A stretch of DNA of 64,000 bases from Leclercia adecarboxylata. GTDB taxonomy: Bacteria; Pseudomonadota; Gammaproteobacteria; Enterobacterales; Enterobacteriaceae. Both the position numbers and the translations under genes were made by a program. Under the pieces are notes generated by a model, which searched no databases, was not told where the DNA came from, and worked only from the letters and a program-made list of their open reading frames with translations. Where the stretch lies: positions 806,001 through 870,000 of the forward strand of contig LR590464.1 of the NCBI GenBank assembly GCA_901472455.1, given 5' to 3'. Numbering within the stretch: position 1 is the stretch's first letter; each line of letters begins with the position of its first letter. Shown piece after piece: positions 57,031-64,000 of the stretch.

Positions 57031-58749
57031 TTATGCCTTGATGGCTTTCACCAGGTAATCAAGCACCTCACCGGTCTTGATCATCTGTTTCTCGCCGTTA
57101 CGACGGTATTTGTACTCAATTTCGTCATTGTCGAGGTTACGATCGCCGATAACCACAGTGTGTGGAATACCGATCAGTTCCATATCGGCAAACATCACGC
57201 CCGGACGCTCTTTACGATCGTCCATCAGCACTTCGATACCCTGCGCACGCAGCTCGCTATACAGCTTCTCGGCCAACTCCTGGACGCGATAAGACTTATG
57301 CATGTTCATCGGCAGGATTGCTACCTGGAACGGTGCAATGTTGTCCGGCCAGACGATACCGCGTTCGTCGTGGTTCTGCTCAATTGCAGCGGCAACCACG
57401 CGCGTTACCCCGATACCATAGCAACCCATGGTCAGGATCTGGTTACGGCCATCTTCGCCCTGTACGGATGCGTTCAGTGCCTGGGAATACTTGTTGCCCA
57501 GCTGGAAGATGTGGCCCACTTCGATACCGCGTTTGATCTGCAGCACGCCCTGGCCATCCGGGCTTGGATCGCCTGCGACCACATTACGAATGTCAGCCAC
57601 TTCCGGGGTCGCTACGTCGCGATCCCAGTTGATGCCGAAGAAGTGTTTACCATCAACGTTGGCACCGGCAGAGAAATCGCTCATTGCCGCAACGGTACGG
57701 TCAATCACTACCGGGATCGGCATATTGACCGGGCCGAGAGAGCCTGGACCGGCATTCACCACCGCGCGGATTTCTGCTTCGGTCGCGAAGGTCAGTGGGC
57801 TGGCAACCTGTGGCAGTTTTTCTGCCTTAACTTCGTTCAGTTCGTGATCGCCACGCACCAGCAGGGCAACCAGCGGGTAGCTGCTGCCTTCAACCGCTTT
57901 CACCAGCAGCGTCTTAACGGTTTTTTCAACCGGCAGATTGAACTGCTCAACCAGCTCAGCAATGGTTTTGGCGTTCGGCGTATCAACCAGCGTCATCGCT
58001 TCAGTGGCTGCCGCGCGTGGCGTAGCGGGTGCCAGGGCTTCAGCAAACTCAATGTTAGCCGCGTAATCAGAGGTGTCAGAGAAGATCACATCATCTTCGC
58101 CGCTCTGCGCCAGCACCTGGAATTCATGGGATGCGCTACCGCCGATGGAACCGGTATCGGCCTGTACAGCACGGAAATCCAGACCCATACGGGTGAAGAT
58201 TTTGCTGTACGCGTCGTACATCTTGTCATAGGTCTCTTGCAGTGATTCCTGTGAGGTATGGAAGGAGTACGCATCCTTCATCAGGAATTCACGGGAACGC
58301 ATCACGCCAAAACGCGGGCGTACTTCGTCACGGAATTTGGTCTGGATCTGATAGAAATTCAGCGGCAGCTGTTTGTAAGAGCTCAGCTCGTTACGGATCA
58401 GATCGGTGATCACTTCTTCATGCGTTGGACCCAGAACAAATGGGCGCTCGCCGCGGTCAACAAAGCGCAGTAATTCCGGGCCGTACTGCTCCCAACGACC
58501 GCTCTCCGCCCACAAGTCTGCGGGCTGAACCACGGGCATGGACACCTCAATGGCACCGGCGTTATCCATCTCTTCACGCACGATGTTCTCGACTTTTCTC
58601 AGGACGCGCAGGCCGGTCGGCAGCCAGGTATACAACCCGGAGGCCAGCTTGCGGATCATCCCGGCGCGCAGCATCAGCTGATGGCTGATAACTTCGGCGT
58701 CGGCAGGTGTCTCCTTCAATGTGGAGAGCAGATATTGGCTAGTACGCAT
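57031..58749 (-). CDS. proS: Prolyl-tRNA synthetase
   Basis: Class II aminoacyl-tRNA synthetase, bacterial type with an inserted editing domain. The frame is intact and 572 residues long from ATG 58749 ([19 protein letters not shown]), matching E. coli; a longer frame upstream has no support. Motif 2 is around [18 protein letters not shown]. The INS editing domain spans about residues 225-390. Motif 3 is [11 protein letters not shown]. The anticodon domain ends [11 protein letters not shown]. Confidence 0.98.
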   Translation of the reverse strand: MRTSQYLLSTLKETPADAEVISHQLMLRAGMIRKLASGLYTWLPTGLRVLRKVENIVREEMDNAGAIEVSMPVVQPADLWAESGRWEQYGPELLRFVDRGERPFVLGPTHEEVITDLIRNELSSYKQLPLNFYQIQTKFRDEVRPRFGVMRSREFLMKDAYSFHTSQESLQETYDKMYDAYSKIFTRMGLDFRAVQADTGSIGGSASHEFQVLAQSGEDDVIFSDTSDYAANIEFAEALAPATPRAAATEAMTLVDTPNAKTIAELVEQFNLPVEKTVKTLLVKAVEGSSYPLVALLVRGDHELNEVKAEKLPQVASPLTFATEAEIRAVVNAGPGSLGPVNMPIPVVIDRTVAAMSDFSAGANVDGKHFFGINWDRDVATPEVADIRNVVAGDPSPDGQGVLQIKRGIEVGHIFQLGNKYSQALNASVQGEDGRNQILTMGCYGIGVTRVVAAAIEQNHDERGIVWPDNIAPFQVAILPMNMHKSYRVQELAEKLYSELRAQGIEVLMDDRKERPGVMFADMELIGIPHTVVIGDRNLDNDEIEYKYRRNGEKQMIKTGEVLDYLVKAIKA

Positions 58750-58862
58750 GTTGTTACGGTTCCATTTCGACGATTGGAACAGGCTGACAGGGCAGCCTGA
58801 CACAAAAAAAAGTGGTTTAGTTTACCAGTGTGGCAATGATGCCAAAAGAGAAGAGAATAAAA

Positions 58863-59572
58863 TTACTGCGGCTCGAGGGCAAACACTTCAAAGCCCGCCG
58901 CCGTAACGCGCCAGCGAACATTGAAGTCCAGCAACAAGACGGCATAACTTTTCCCGGCTTCTTCTTCCTTGCGATAGGCTGGGCGAGGATCTTGCGCCAG
59001 CACCTCGACGATAAAATCCCGTAGGCGAGGGTAACGCTTTTCCAGTTGGATTAACGTGTGAACCAGCTCGTCGGTAAAGTACACCGGCATATCCGCCTGA
59101 GGGGCAAGCTGGGCATAGCTGGCACGCGCATCCGGCAAGGCTTCGGCAAAGGGCAGATAGGGTTTGATATCCACTACCGGCGTGCCGTCGACCAGATCCA
59201 GACTGGCCCAGTTCGAGGATCACCTGGTCTTTTTGACAGCGGATGCCTTTCAGTTCAACGAGCGACATACCGACGGGGTTTGGGCGGAAGGTCGAGCGCG
59301 TTGCAAATACCCCCATCCTGGCATTACCGGCCGAGACGAGGCGGGCGCACGGTTGGCCGCCAGCCGCCAGCCATGGTCTGATGAAAGATAAACAGCACCC
59401 ACAGGTGGCTAAACGCTTCCAGTCCGCGCACGGCATCGGCCTGATTATACGGCGCGAGCAAGTGAAGTTCGCCGCCACCGCTTTTTACCAGCCCAGGCTG
59501 ACGGGGTACGGCAAACTTCTCTTTATAAGGAGAGCGGATAACGCCTATCTGCTCGAACTGGAACACACTCAT
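58863..59572 (-). CDS. trmO: tRNA (N6-threonylcarbamoyl-adenosine37-N6)-methyltransferase TrmO, two frameshifts
   Basis: SAM-dependent enzyme with a unique beta-barrel fold that methylates t6A37 of tRNA(Thr), formerly YaeB or TsaA. The N-terminal signature IGVIRSPYKEKFAVPRQPG is intact, followed by SHLWVLFIFHQT and the frame-shifted TRSTFRPNPVGMSLVELKG. The C-terminus reads LAQDPRPAYRKEEE ... FALEPQ. Breaks are near 59330 and 59205. The start lies in an ATGA overlap with the rcsF stop. Confidence 0.94.
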
Positions 59573-59973
59573 TTTGCCGAGACGTTAAGAGCAGTACCTA
59601 CGCAAACAGCCTGGCGGTAGCAGCCTGGCGTGCCGCTGGTGACTTCGCAGCTGTGCAGCAGAACCGCATTGGCCTTCATTTTTGAGGCATTGATCTGCAT
59701 GCGTTTACGTGCCGTTGGGATATTCGGCGGAGAGTCCTGATTGCTGGCCTGGCAAGATTCGCCGGAGACTTCACCCAGATCGCGGAACGGTTTACCGATT
59801 AACGCTTCAGCGCTGGTATAGATTTTGACTGGCGCAGGGCGTGGCGCTTTTGGTTTTTCAGGCTCCACTTTTGGCGGGGTTGCTGTGCTTTTAACAGGTT
59901 CAACAGGAGATCTGCTTAGCATAGAACAGCCGCTCAGCATCAGTGCTAAAAGACAGATCGGTAAAGCACGCAT
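59569..59973 (-). CDS. rcsF: Outer-membrane lipoprotein RcsF
   Basis: Surface sensor that switches on the Rcs phosphorelay when the envelope is damaged, and is threaded through outer-membrane proteins by BamA. ATG 59973 gives MRALPICLLALMLSGCSML with the lipobox cysteine at 16. The proline-rich linker (KPKAPRPAPVK) and the four cysteines that make two non-consecutive disulfides (ESCQAS, HSCEVTS, PGCYRQAVCVG) are all present. Intact at 134 residues, the E. coli length. Confidence 0.97.
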   Translation of the reverse strand: MRALPICLLALMLSGCSMLSRSPVEPVKSTATPPKVEPEKPKAPRPAPVKIYTSAEALIGKPFRDLGEVSGESCQASNQDSPPNIPTARKRMQINASKMKANAVLLHSCEVTSGTPGCYRQAVCVGTALNVSAK

Positions 59974-60036
59974 AATATTTCCTCTATGAATAATCAAATC
60001 GTCAGTTATTGAATCAGTTGCCTGCATAAATGACAA

Positions 60037-60054
60037 GACGGGCTTTCGCCCGTC
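60037..60054 (-). terminator. GNRA-capped hairpin after metQ
   Basis: On the minus strand GACGGGC GAAA GCCCGTC is a perfect 7-pair stem with a GAAA tetraloop followed by TTGTCATTT. It lies 27 bases beyond the metQ stop and 63 upstream of rcsF. Confidence 0.65.
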
Positions 60055-60080
60055 ATGAATGATATTACACAAAGGTCAGA

Positions 60081-60896
60081 TTACCAGCCTTTAACTGCTC
60101 CGCCGTTAAAGACTTTGTTGGCTTCCTGGTAAACTTCATCAGACTGGTAAGCCTGTACGAATTTCTTCACGTTCTCCGCGTCTTTATTATCTTCACGGGT
60201 TACGATCAGGTTCACGTACGGGGAATCTTTGTCTTCAACGAAGATACCGTCTTTGGCTGGCGTCAGGTTGATCTGGCTGGCGTAAGTCGTGTTAATAACC
60301 GCCAGGGCGATCTGCGCATCGTCCAGAGAACGTGGCAGCTGTGGTGCTTCCAGCTCAACAATTTTCAGGTTCTTTGGATTGCCGGTAACGTCCAGAACGG
60401 TCGGCAGCAGGCCAACACCGTCTTTCAGCGTAATCAGGCCCACTTTCTGCAGCAGCAGCAGGGAACGACCGAGGTTAGTTGGATCGTTAGGTACCGCAAC
60501 CTGAGAACCGTCCTGCAGCTCTTCTAACGATTTAATTTTCTTGGAGTAGCCCGCGATTGGATAAACGAAGGTATTTCCTGCCGCAACCAGCTTGTAGCCG
60601 CGATCTTTGATCTGCTGATCCAGGTACGGTTTGTGCTGGAAGGCATTAGCGTCGATATCGCCTTTGCTCAGTGCTTCGTTCGGCAGAACGTAATCGTTGA
60701 AAGTTACCAGCTCGACGTCGAGGCCATACTTCTCTTTCGCCACTTTGGCTGCCGTCTCTGCAACCTGCTGTTCCGCACCGACGATAACGCCCACTTTGAT
60801 GTGATTTGGATCTTTTTCATCCTGACCGCAGCCTACCAGTGCCAGAGAGCCAATCAGCGCGCCTACCGCAGCAAAGGTCTTCAATTTAAACGCCAT
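60081..60896 (-). CDS. metQ: D/L-methionine-binding lipoprotein MetQ
   Basis: Substrate-binding part of the MetNIQ methionine importer. The signal peptide carries a lipobox cysteine (LALVGCGQ, about residue 23). The mature protein of the NlpA family shows GVIVGAEQQVAE and NAFQHKPYLDQQ. The 271-residue frame is intact and equal to the E. coli length. It is last in the metN-metI-metQ operon. Confidence 0.98.
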   Translation of the reverse strand: MAFKLKTFAAVGALIGSLALVGCGQDEKDPNHIKVGVIVGAEQQVAETAAKVAKEKYGLDVELVTFNDYVLPNEALSKGDIDANAFQHKPYLDQQIKDRGYKLVAAGNTFVYPIAGYSKKIKSLEELQDGSQVAVPNDPTNLGRSLLLLQKVGLITLKDGVGLLPTVLDVTGNPKNLKIVELEAPQLPRSLDDAQIALAVINTTYASQINLTPAKDGIFVEDKDSPYVNLIVTREDNKDAENVKKFVQAYQSDEVYQEANKVFNGGAVKGW

Positions 60897-60935
60897 GTTC
60901 TTATCCTTAACTCGTCGAGTTTGTATTGTGTAACG

Positions 60936-61589
60936 TTATTTGTGCGTAACTGCCCGGACGATGCGATCGCCTGAGAATTGAATGAGATAAACCAGTACAA
61001 CCAGCAGGACCAGCACGGTATTCATAACAGTGGCATTGTAGCCAATGTAGCCGTACTGATAACCGATCTGACCCAGACCGCCTGCACCGACAGCGCCGCC
61101 CATCGCAGAGTAACCCACCAGGGTAATCAGCGTGATGGTTGCCGCATTCACCAGACCCGGCAGGGCTTCTGGCAGTAAGATTTTGCGAACGATCTGCATC
61201 GGCGTTGCACCCATGGCGCGTGACGCTTCAATCAGACCTGACGGGATCTCTAACAATGCGTTCTCAACCATACGGGCGATAAATGGCGCCGCGCCTACAG
61301 TCAGGGGAACGATAGCCGCCTGCAGGCCGATGGAAGTTCCAACAATAACGCGGGTGAAGGGAATCATCCACACCAACAGAATAATGAAGGGAATAGAACG
61401 GAAGATGTTCACCAGCGCAGAGAGCGTGCGATACAGTTTTGCGTTCTCGATAATTTGACCCGGGCGGGTGACATACAGCAGTACGCCTACCGGCAGACCA
61501 ATGACAAAACCGAAAAAGCCGGATACGAAGGTCATTGCCAGCGTTTCCCATACGCCGCGTGCCAGCAACCACATCATTGCCTCAGACAT
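60936..61589 (-). CDS. metI: Methionine ABC transporter permease MetI
   Basis: Five-helix inner-membrane permease of the methionine importer. The coupling-helix motif that docks with MetN reads [25 protein letters not shown] in overlapping parts ([10 protein letters not shown], then ILLPEALPG). Intact at 217 residues. Its start overlaps the metN stop by 8 bases; metQ follows after 39 bases. Confidence 0.98.
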   Translation of the reverse strand: MSEAMMWLLARGVWETLAMTFVSGFFGFVIGLPVGVLLYVTRPGQIIENAKLYRTLSALVNIFRSIPFIILLVWMIPFTRVIVGTSIGLQAAIVPLTVGAAPFIARMVENALLEIPSGLIEASRAMGATPMQIVRKILLPEALPGLVNAATITLITLVGYSAMGGAVGAGGLGQIGYQYGYIGYNATVMNTVLVLLVVLVYLIQFSGDRIVRAVTHK

Positions 61590-62616
61590 AACCCAGTACC
61601 TCTACTTTTACATGATGCTCTTGCAGCCAGGCGATAGCGGCCTGGGTATCCTGTTGTGTGCCGTGCATTTCGGTCAGCATGATGCCGAACTTCATGCCAC
61701 CGGCGTAATCCATCTGCGCGCTAATAATATTGTTGTTCACGTTGAAACGACGGGCGGTTTCAGACAGCAGTGGGGCATCCACTGACTTGCCCGTAAATTC
61801 CATTCGCAGCATTGGCACGCTGTCGGTTGTTGGAGAGCTTTTTAAACGCGCCTGATAATCTTCCGGGATATCCAGATGTAATGTGGCCTGAATAAACTGC
61901 TGCGCCAGCGGGGTTTTGGGATGCGAGAACACCTCGCTCACGCTGTCTTGCTCAATCAGTTCACCCTGACTGATCACCGCCACGCAGTCGCAAATACGCT
62001 TAACCACGTCCATCTCGTGCGTAATAAGGAGGATGGTCAGTCCCAGGCGACGGTTAATGTCTTTTAATAGTTCCAGAATCGAGCGGGTAGTTGCAGGATC
62101 CAGGGCGCTGGTGGCTTCGTCACAGAGCAACACTTTTGGATTGCTTGCCAGCGCACGTGCAATGGCCACGCGCTGTTTTTGCCCGCCGGATAAGTTAGCA
62201 GGGTAGATATCATGCTTATCGCTCAGACCGACCAGATCCAGCAGCTCAGTAACGCGACGTTTGATTTCGTCTTTTGGCGTATTGTCCAGCTCCAGCGGCA
62301 AGGCGACGTTGCCAAATACGGTGCGGGAGGAGAGCAGGTTAAAGTGCTGGAAGATCATGCCAATCTGGCGGCGAGCTTTTGGTTAAATCCGTTTCGGAAA
62401 GGGTTGTCAGCTCCTGGCCCATCAACCTGAACCTGACCTTTTAGTCGGGCGTTCGAGCAGGTTAACGCAACGGATGAGCGTACTTTTACCTGCACCGGAG
62501 GCACCAATGACGCCATAAATCTGTCCAGCCGGAACATGCAGGCTAACGTTGTTCAACGCCTGAATGGTTCGGTTCCCTTGCTGGAACACTTTGGTGATAT
62601 TCGAAAGTTTAATCAT
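61582..62616 (-). CDS. metN: Methionine ABC transporter ATPase MetN, three insertions
   Basis: ATPase of the methionine importer, shut off by methionine binding to its C-terminal NIL/ACT-like domain. Walker A (GASGAGKST), signature (NLSGGQKQR), Walker B ([10 protein letters not shown]) and the C-terminal [14 protein letters not shown] regulatory segment are present. Extra A near 62441, extra G near 62420 and extra A near 62384 break about 25 residues after LERPT. Together they add one codon, so the frames before and after agree. Corrected length is 343 residues. Confidence 0.95.
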
Positions 62617-62694
62617 TAGATTATTTTTATCGTATGTAAGTTAGCCGTGGCATTTTCTGCTGCCTTATACGGGCGATGACCGTCAACAAAATGG

Positions 62695-62724
62695 ATGTTA
62701 AGGCATCCAGACGTCTAAATCAAT
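62695..62724 (-). promoter_or_regulatory. metNIQ promoter with MetJ operator
   Basis: On the minus strand TTGATT (62723-62718) and TAACAT (62700-62695) are 17 bases apart. The spacer contains a perfect met box, AGACGTCT (62709-62716), flanked by the 8-base units AGGCATCC and AAATCAAT. Tandem met boxes overlapping the promoter explain repression by MetJ with S-adenosylmethionine. Confidence 0.82.
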
Positions 62725-62803
62725 CCAACTCTGCGTGATGAGCACTTTATTGCGCGGTGATTCATGAGATACTAACCGGACATCCCTTTTCAGGAGCAAA
62801 CCG

Positions 62804-63372
62804 GTGGCAAAATCAGTACCCGCAATTTTTCTCGATCGTGACGGCACTATTAATGTTGATCATGGCTACGTGCATGAGATAGACGAATTTGAATTCATCG
62901 ATGGCGTTATTGATGCCATGCGTGAATTAAAAGAGATGGGTTTTGCGCTGGTGGTCGTCACCAACCAGTCAGGTATCGCGCGCGGTAAATTCACCGAAGC
63001 ACAGTTTGAGACATTAACTGAATGGATGGACTGGTCATTGGCCGATCGTGGCGTCGACCTGGACGGTATCTATTATTGTCCTCATCACCCGCAAGGAACC
63101 GTGGACGAATATCGTCAGACCTGTGATTGCCGTAAACCCGCATCCGGGCATGCTCATCTCGGCACAAGAGTTCCTTCATATAGATATGAGCGCTTCATAT
63201 ATGGTGGGCGACAAACTGGAAGATATGCAGGCAGCTGTCGCAGCAGGTGTCGGTCATAAAATTCTGGTGCGTACCGGCAAAACCCGTTACGCCAGAAGCA
63301 GAAAATGCAGCGGATTGGGTGATTAATAGCCTTGCAGCACTGCCGGAAACCATCAAAAAGCAGCAAAAATAG
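62804..63372 (+). CDS. gmhB: D-glycero-beta-D-manno-heptose 1,7-bisphosphate 7-phosphatase, two insertions
   Basis: HAD-family phosphatase that makes heptose precursor for the LPS core. The nucleophile motif is FLDRDGTIN, and the zinc-binding loop CPHHPQG ... CDCRKP is intact. An extra C near 63137 (AAACCCGCATCC) and an extra A near 63283 shift the C-terminal third, where [12 protein letters not shown] carries the HAD acidic motif. GTG 62804 follows CAGGAGC. Corrected length is 188 residues, near the 191 of E. coli. A weak promoter (TTTATT / GATACT, 62746-62773) is possible. Confidence 0.94.
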
Positions 63373-63421
63373 GCGTTATGGCCAAAAGGTGAGCGGTTGA
63401 AATAAAATTGTCTTTTTCCGC

Positions 63422-63449
63422 TTGTCACCGCCAGAGAACTCCCTATAAT
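63422..63449 (+). promoter_or_regulatory. rRNA promoter P1
   Basis: TTGTCA and TATAAT, 16 bases apart, followed by the GC-rich discriminator GCGCC. Upstream lies an AT-rich stretch (GAAATAAAATTG) placed like an UP element. This is the standard enterobacterial rrn P1 layout, subject to Fis and ppGpp-DksA control. Confidence 0.92.
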
Positions 63450-63530
63450 GCGCCTCCATCGACACGGCAGATGTGAATCACTTCACACAAACAGCCGGGC
63501 CGGTTGAAGAGAAAAGCGTGAAATAATCGC

Positions 63531-63558
63531 TTGACTCTGAAAGAGGAAAGCGTAATAT
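63531..63558 (+). promoter_or_regulatory. rRNA promoter P2
   Basis: TTGACT and TAATAT, 16 bases apart, about 110 bases downstream of P1, the usual P1-P2 spacing. Confidence 0.88.
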
Positions 63559-63568
63559 ACGCCACCTC

Positions 63569-63631
63569 GCAACGGTGAGCGAAAGCCGCGTTGCACTGCT
63601 CTTTAACAATTTATCAGACAATCTGTGTGGG
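63569..63631 (+). promoter_or_regulatory. rrn antitermination boxes B, A and C
   Basis: boxB is the hairpin GCAACG / CGTTGC (63569-63594), boxA is TGCTCTTTAACA (63597-63608), and boxC is TGTGTGGG (63624-63631). They recruit Nus factors and SuhB to stop premature termination of rRNA transcripts. With P1, P2 and the processing leader they fill the 368 bases between gmhB and 16S. Confidence 0.9.
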
Positions 63632-63740
63632 CACTCAAAGTGACATGGATTCTTAATGTCGAAAGACAATAAATGAATACCAAGTCTCTGAGTGAACATA
63701 CGTAATTCATTACGAAGTTTAATTCACGAGCATCAAACTT

Positions 63741-64000
63741 AAATTGAAGAGTTTGATCATGGCTCAGATTGAACGCTGGCGGCAGGCCTAACACATGCAA
63801 GTCGAACGGTAGCACAGAGAGCTTGCTCTCGGGTGACGAGTGGCGGACGGGTGAGTAATGTCTGGGAAACTGCCTGATGGAGGGGGATAACTACTGGAAA
63901 CGGTAGCTAATACCGCATAACGTCGCAAGACCAAAGAGGGGGACCTTCGGGCCTCTTGCCATCAGATGTGCCCAGATGGGATTAGCTTAGTAGGTGGGGT
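63741..64000 (+). rRNA. rrsH: 16S ribosomal RNA, 5' 260 bases
   Basis: Begins AAATTGAAGAGTTTGATC and runs off the right edge in the V2 region. The V1 loop (AGAGAGCTTGCTCTC) and the GACCAAAGAGGGGGACC segment fit the Enterobacter-Leclercia-Lelliottia group rather than E. coli. The operon letter H is taken from synteny with gmhB in E. coli. Confidence 0.97.

Noticed and set aside
56974..58245. A 423-codon open frame antisense to proS
   Set aside because: proS is intact and unmistakable on the other strand; this is a shadow of codon bias.

Overview
The window is a stretch of core chromosome from a member of the Enterobacteriaceae. The gene order follows the Escherichia coli pcnB-to-rrsH segment almost gene for gene. 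The 260 bases of 16S rRNA at the right end, and proteins that are close to but not identical with their E. coli counterparts, point to the Enterobacter / Leclercia / Lelliottia group rather than E. coli itself; the species cannot be fixed from here. I recognise 56 protein genes, one regulatory RNA leader and the start of one rRNA operon. I see no prophage, insertion sequence, CRISPR array, toxin-antitoxin pair, secretion system or other accessory island.

Layout. 1-4281 (minus): pcnB (cut by the left edge), gluQ, dksA, sfsA, thpR. 4355-9452 (plus): hrpB and mrcB. 9594-15661: the fhuACDB ferric-hydroxamate uptake locus. 15770-21270: hemL (minus), clcA and erpA (plus), then yadS, btuF, mtnN (minus). 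21353-25748 (plus): dgt, degP, cdaR. 25875-30766 (minus): yaeH, dapD, glnD, map. 30888-52811 (plus): translation and envelope genes rpsB-tsf, pyrH, frr, dxr, then uppS-cdsA-rseP-bamA-skp-lpxD-fabZ-lpxA-lpxB-rnhB-dnaE-accA and ldcC. 52871-56989: yaeR, tilS (plus), rof and yaeP (minus), yaeQ, arfB, nlpE (plus). 57031-62616 (minus): proS, trmO, rcsF, metQIN. 62804-64000 (plus): gmhB and the rrn operon with promoters P1 and P2, antitermination boxes and the 16S start.

How the genes work together. dxr, uppS and cdsA supply isoprenoid, undecaprenyl and phospholipid precursors. lpxD, fabZ, lpxA and lpxB build lipid A. bamA, skp, degP and rseP assemble and police outer-membrane proteins; degP has a clear sigma-E promoter, and rcsF and nlpE report envelope stress. 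fhuACDB, btuF and metNIQ are transport systems with visible Fur and MetJ operator candidates. rpsB, tsf, frr, map, tilS, proS, trmO, gluQ and arfB serve translation.

The main caveat is sequence quality. About 30 of the 56 genes, including essential ones (rpsB, tsf, pyrH, bamA, dnaE, accA, cdsA, uppS), are broken by single-base insertions or deletions while the protein continues in another frame. These are almost certainly sequencing errors, so coordinates of such genes are given as whole-gene spans. The most distinctive non-coding feature is a composite of intrinsic terminator plus REP-like palindrome found at three convergent gene junctions. I did not find a previously undescribed biological system.
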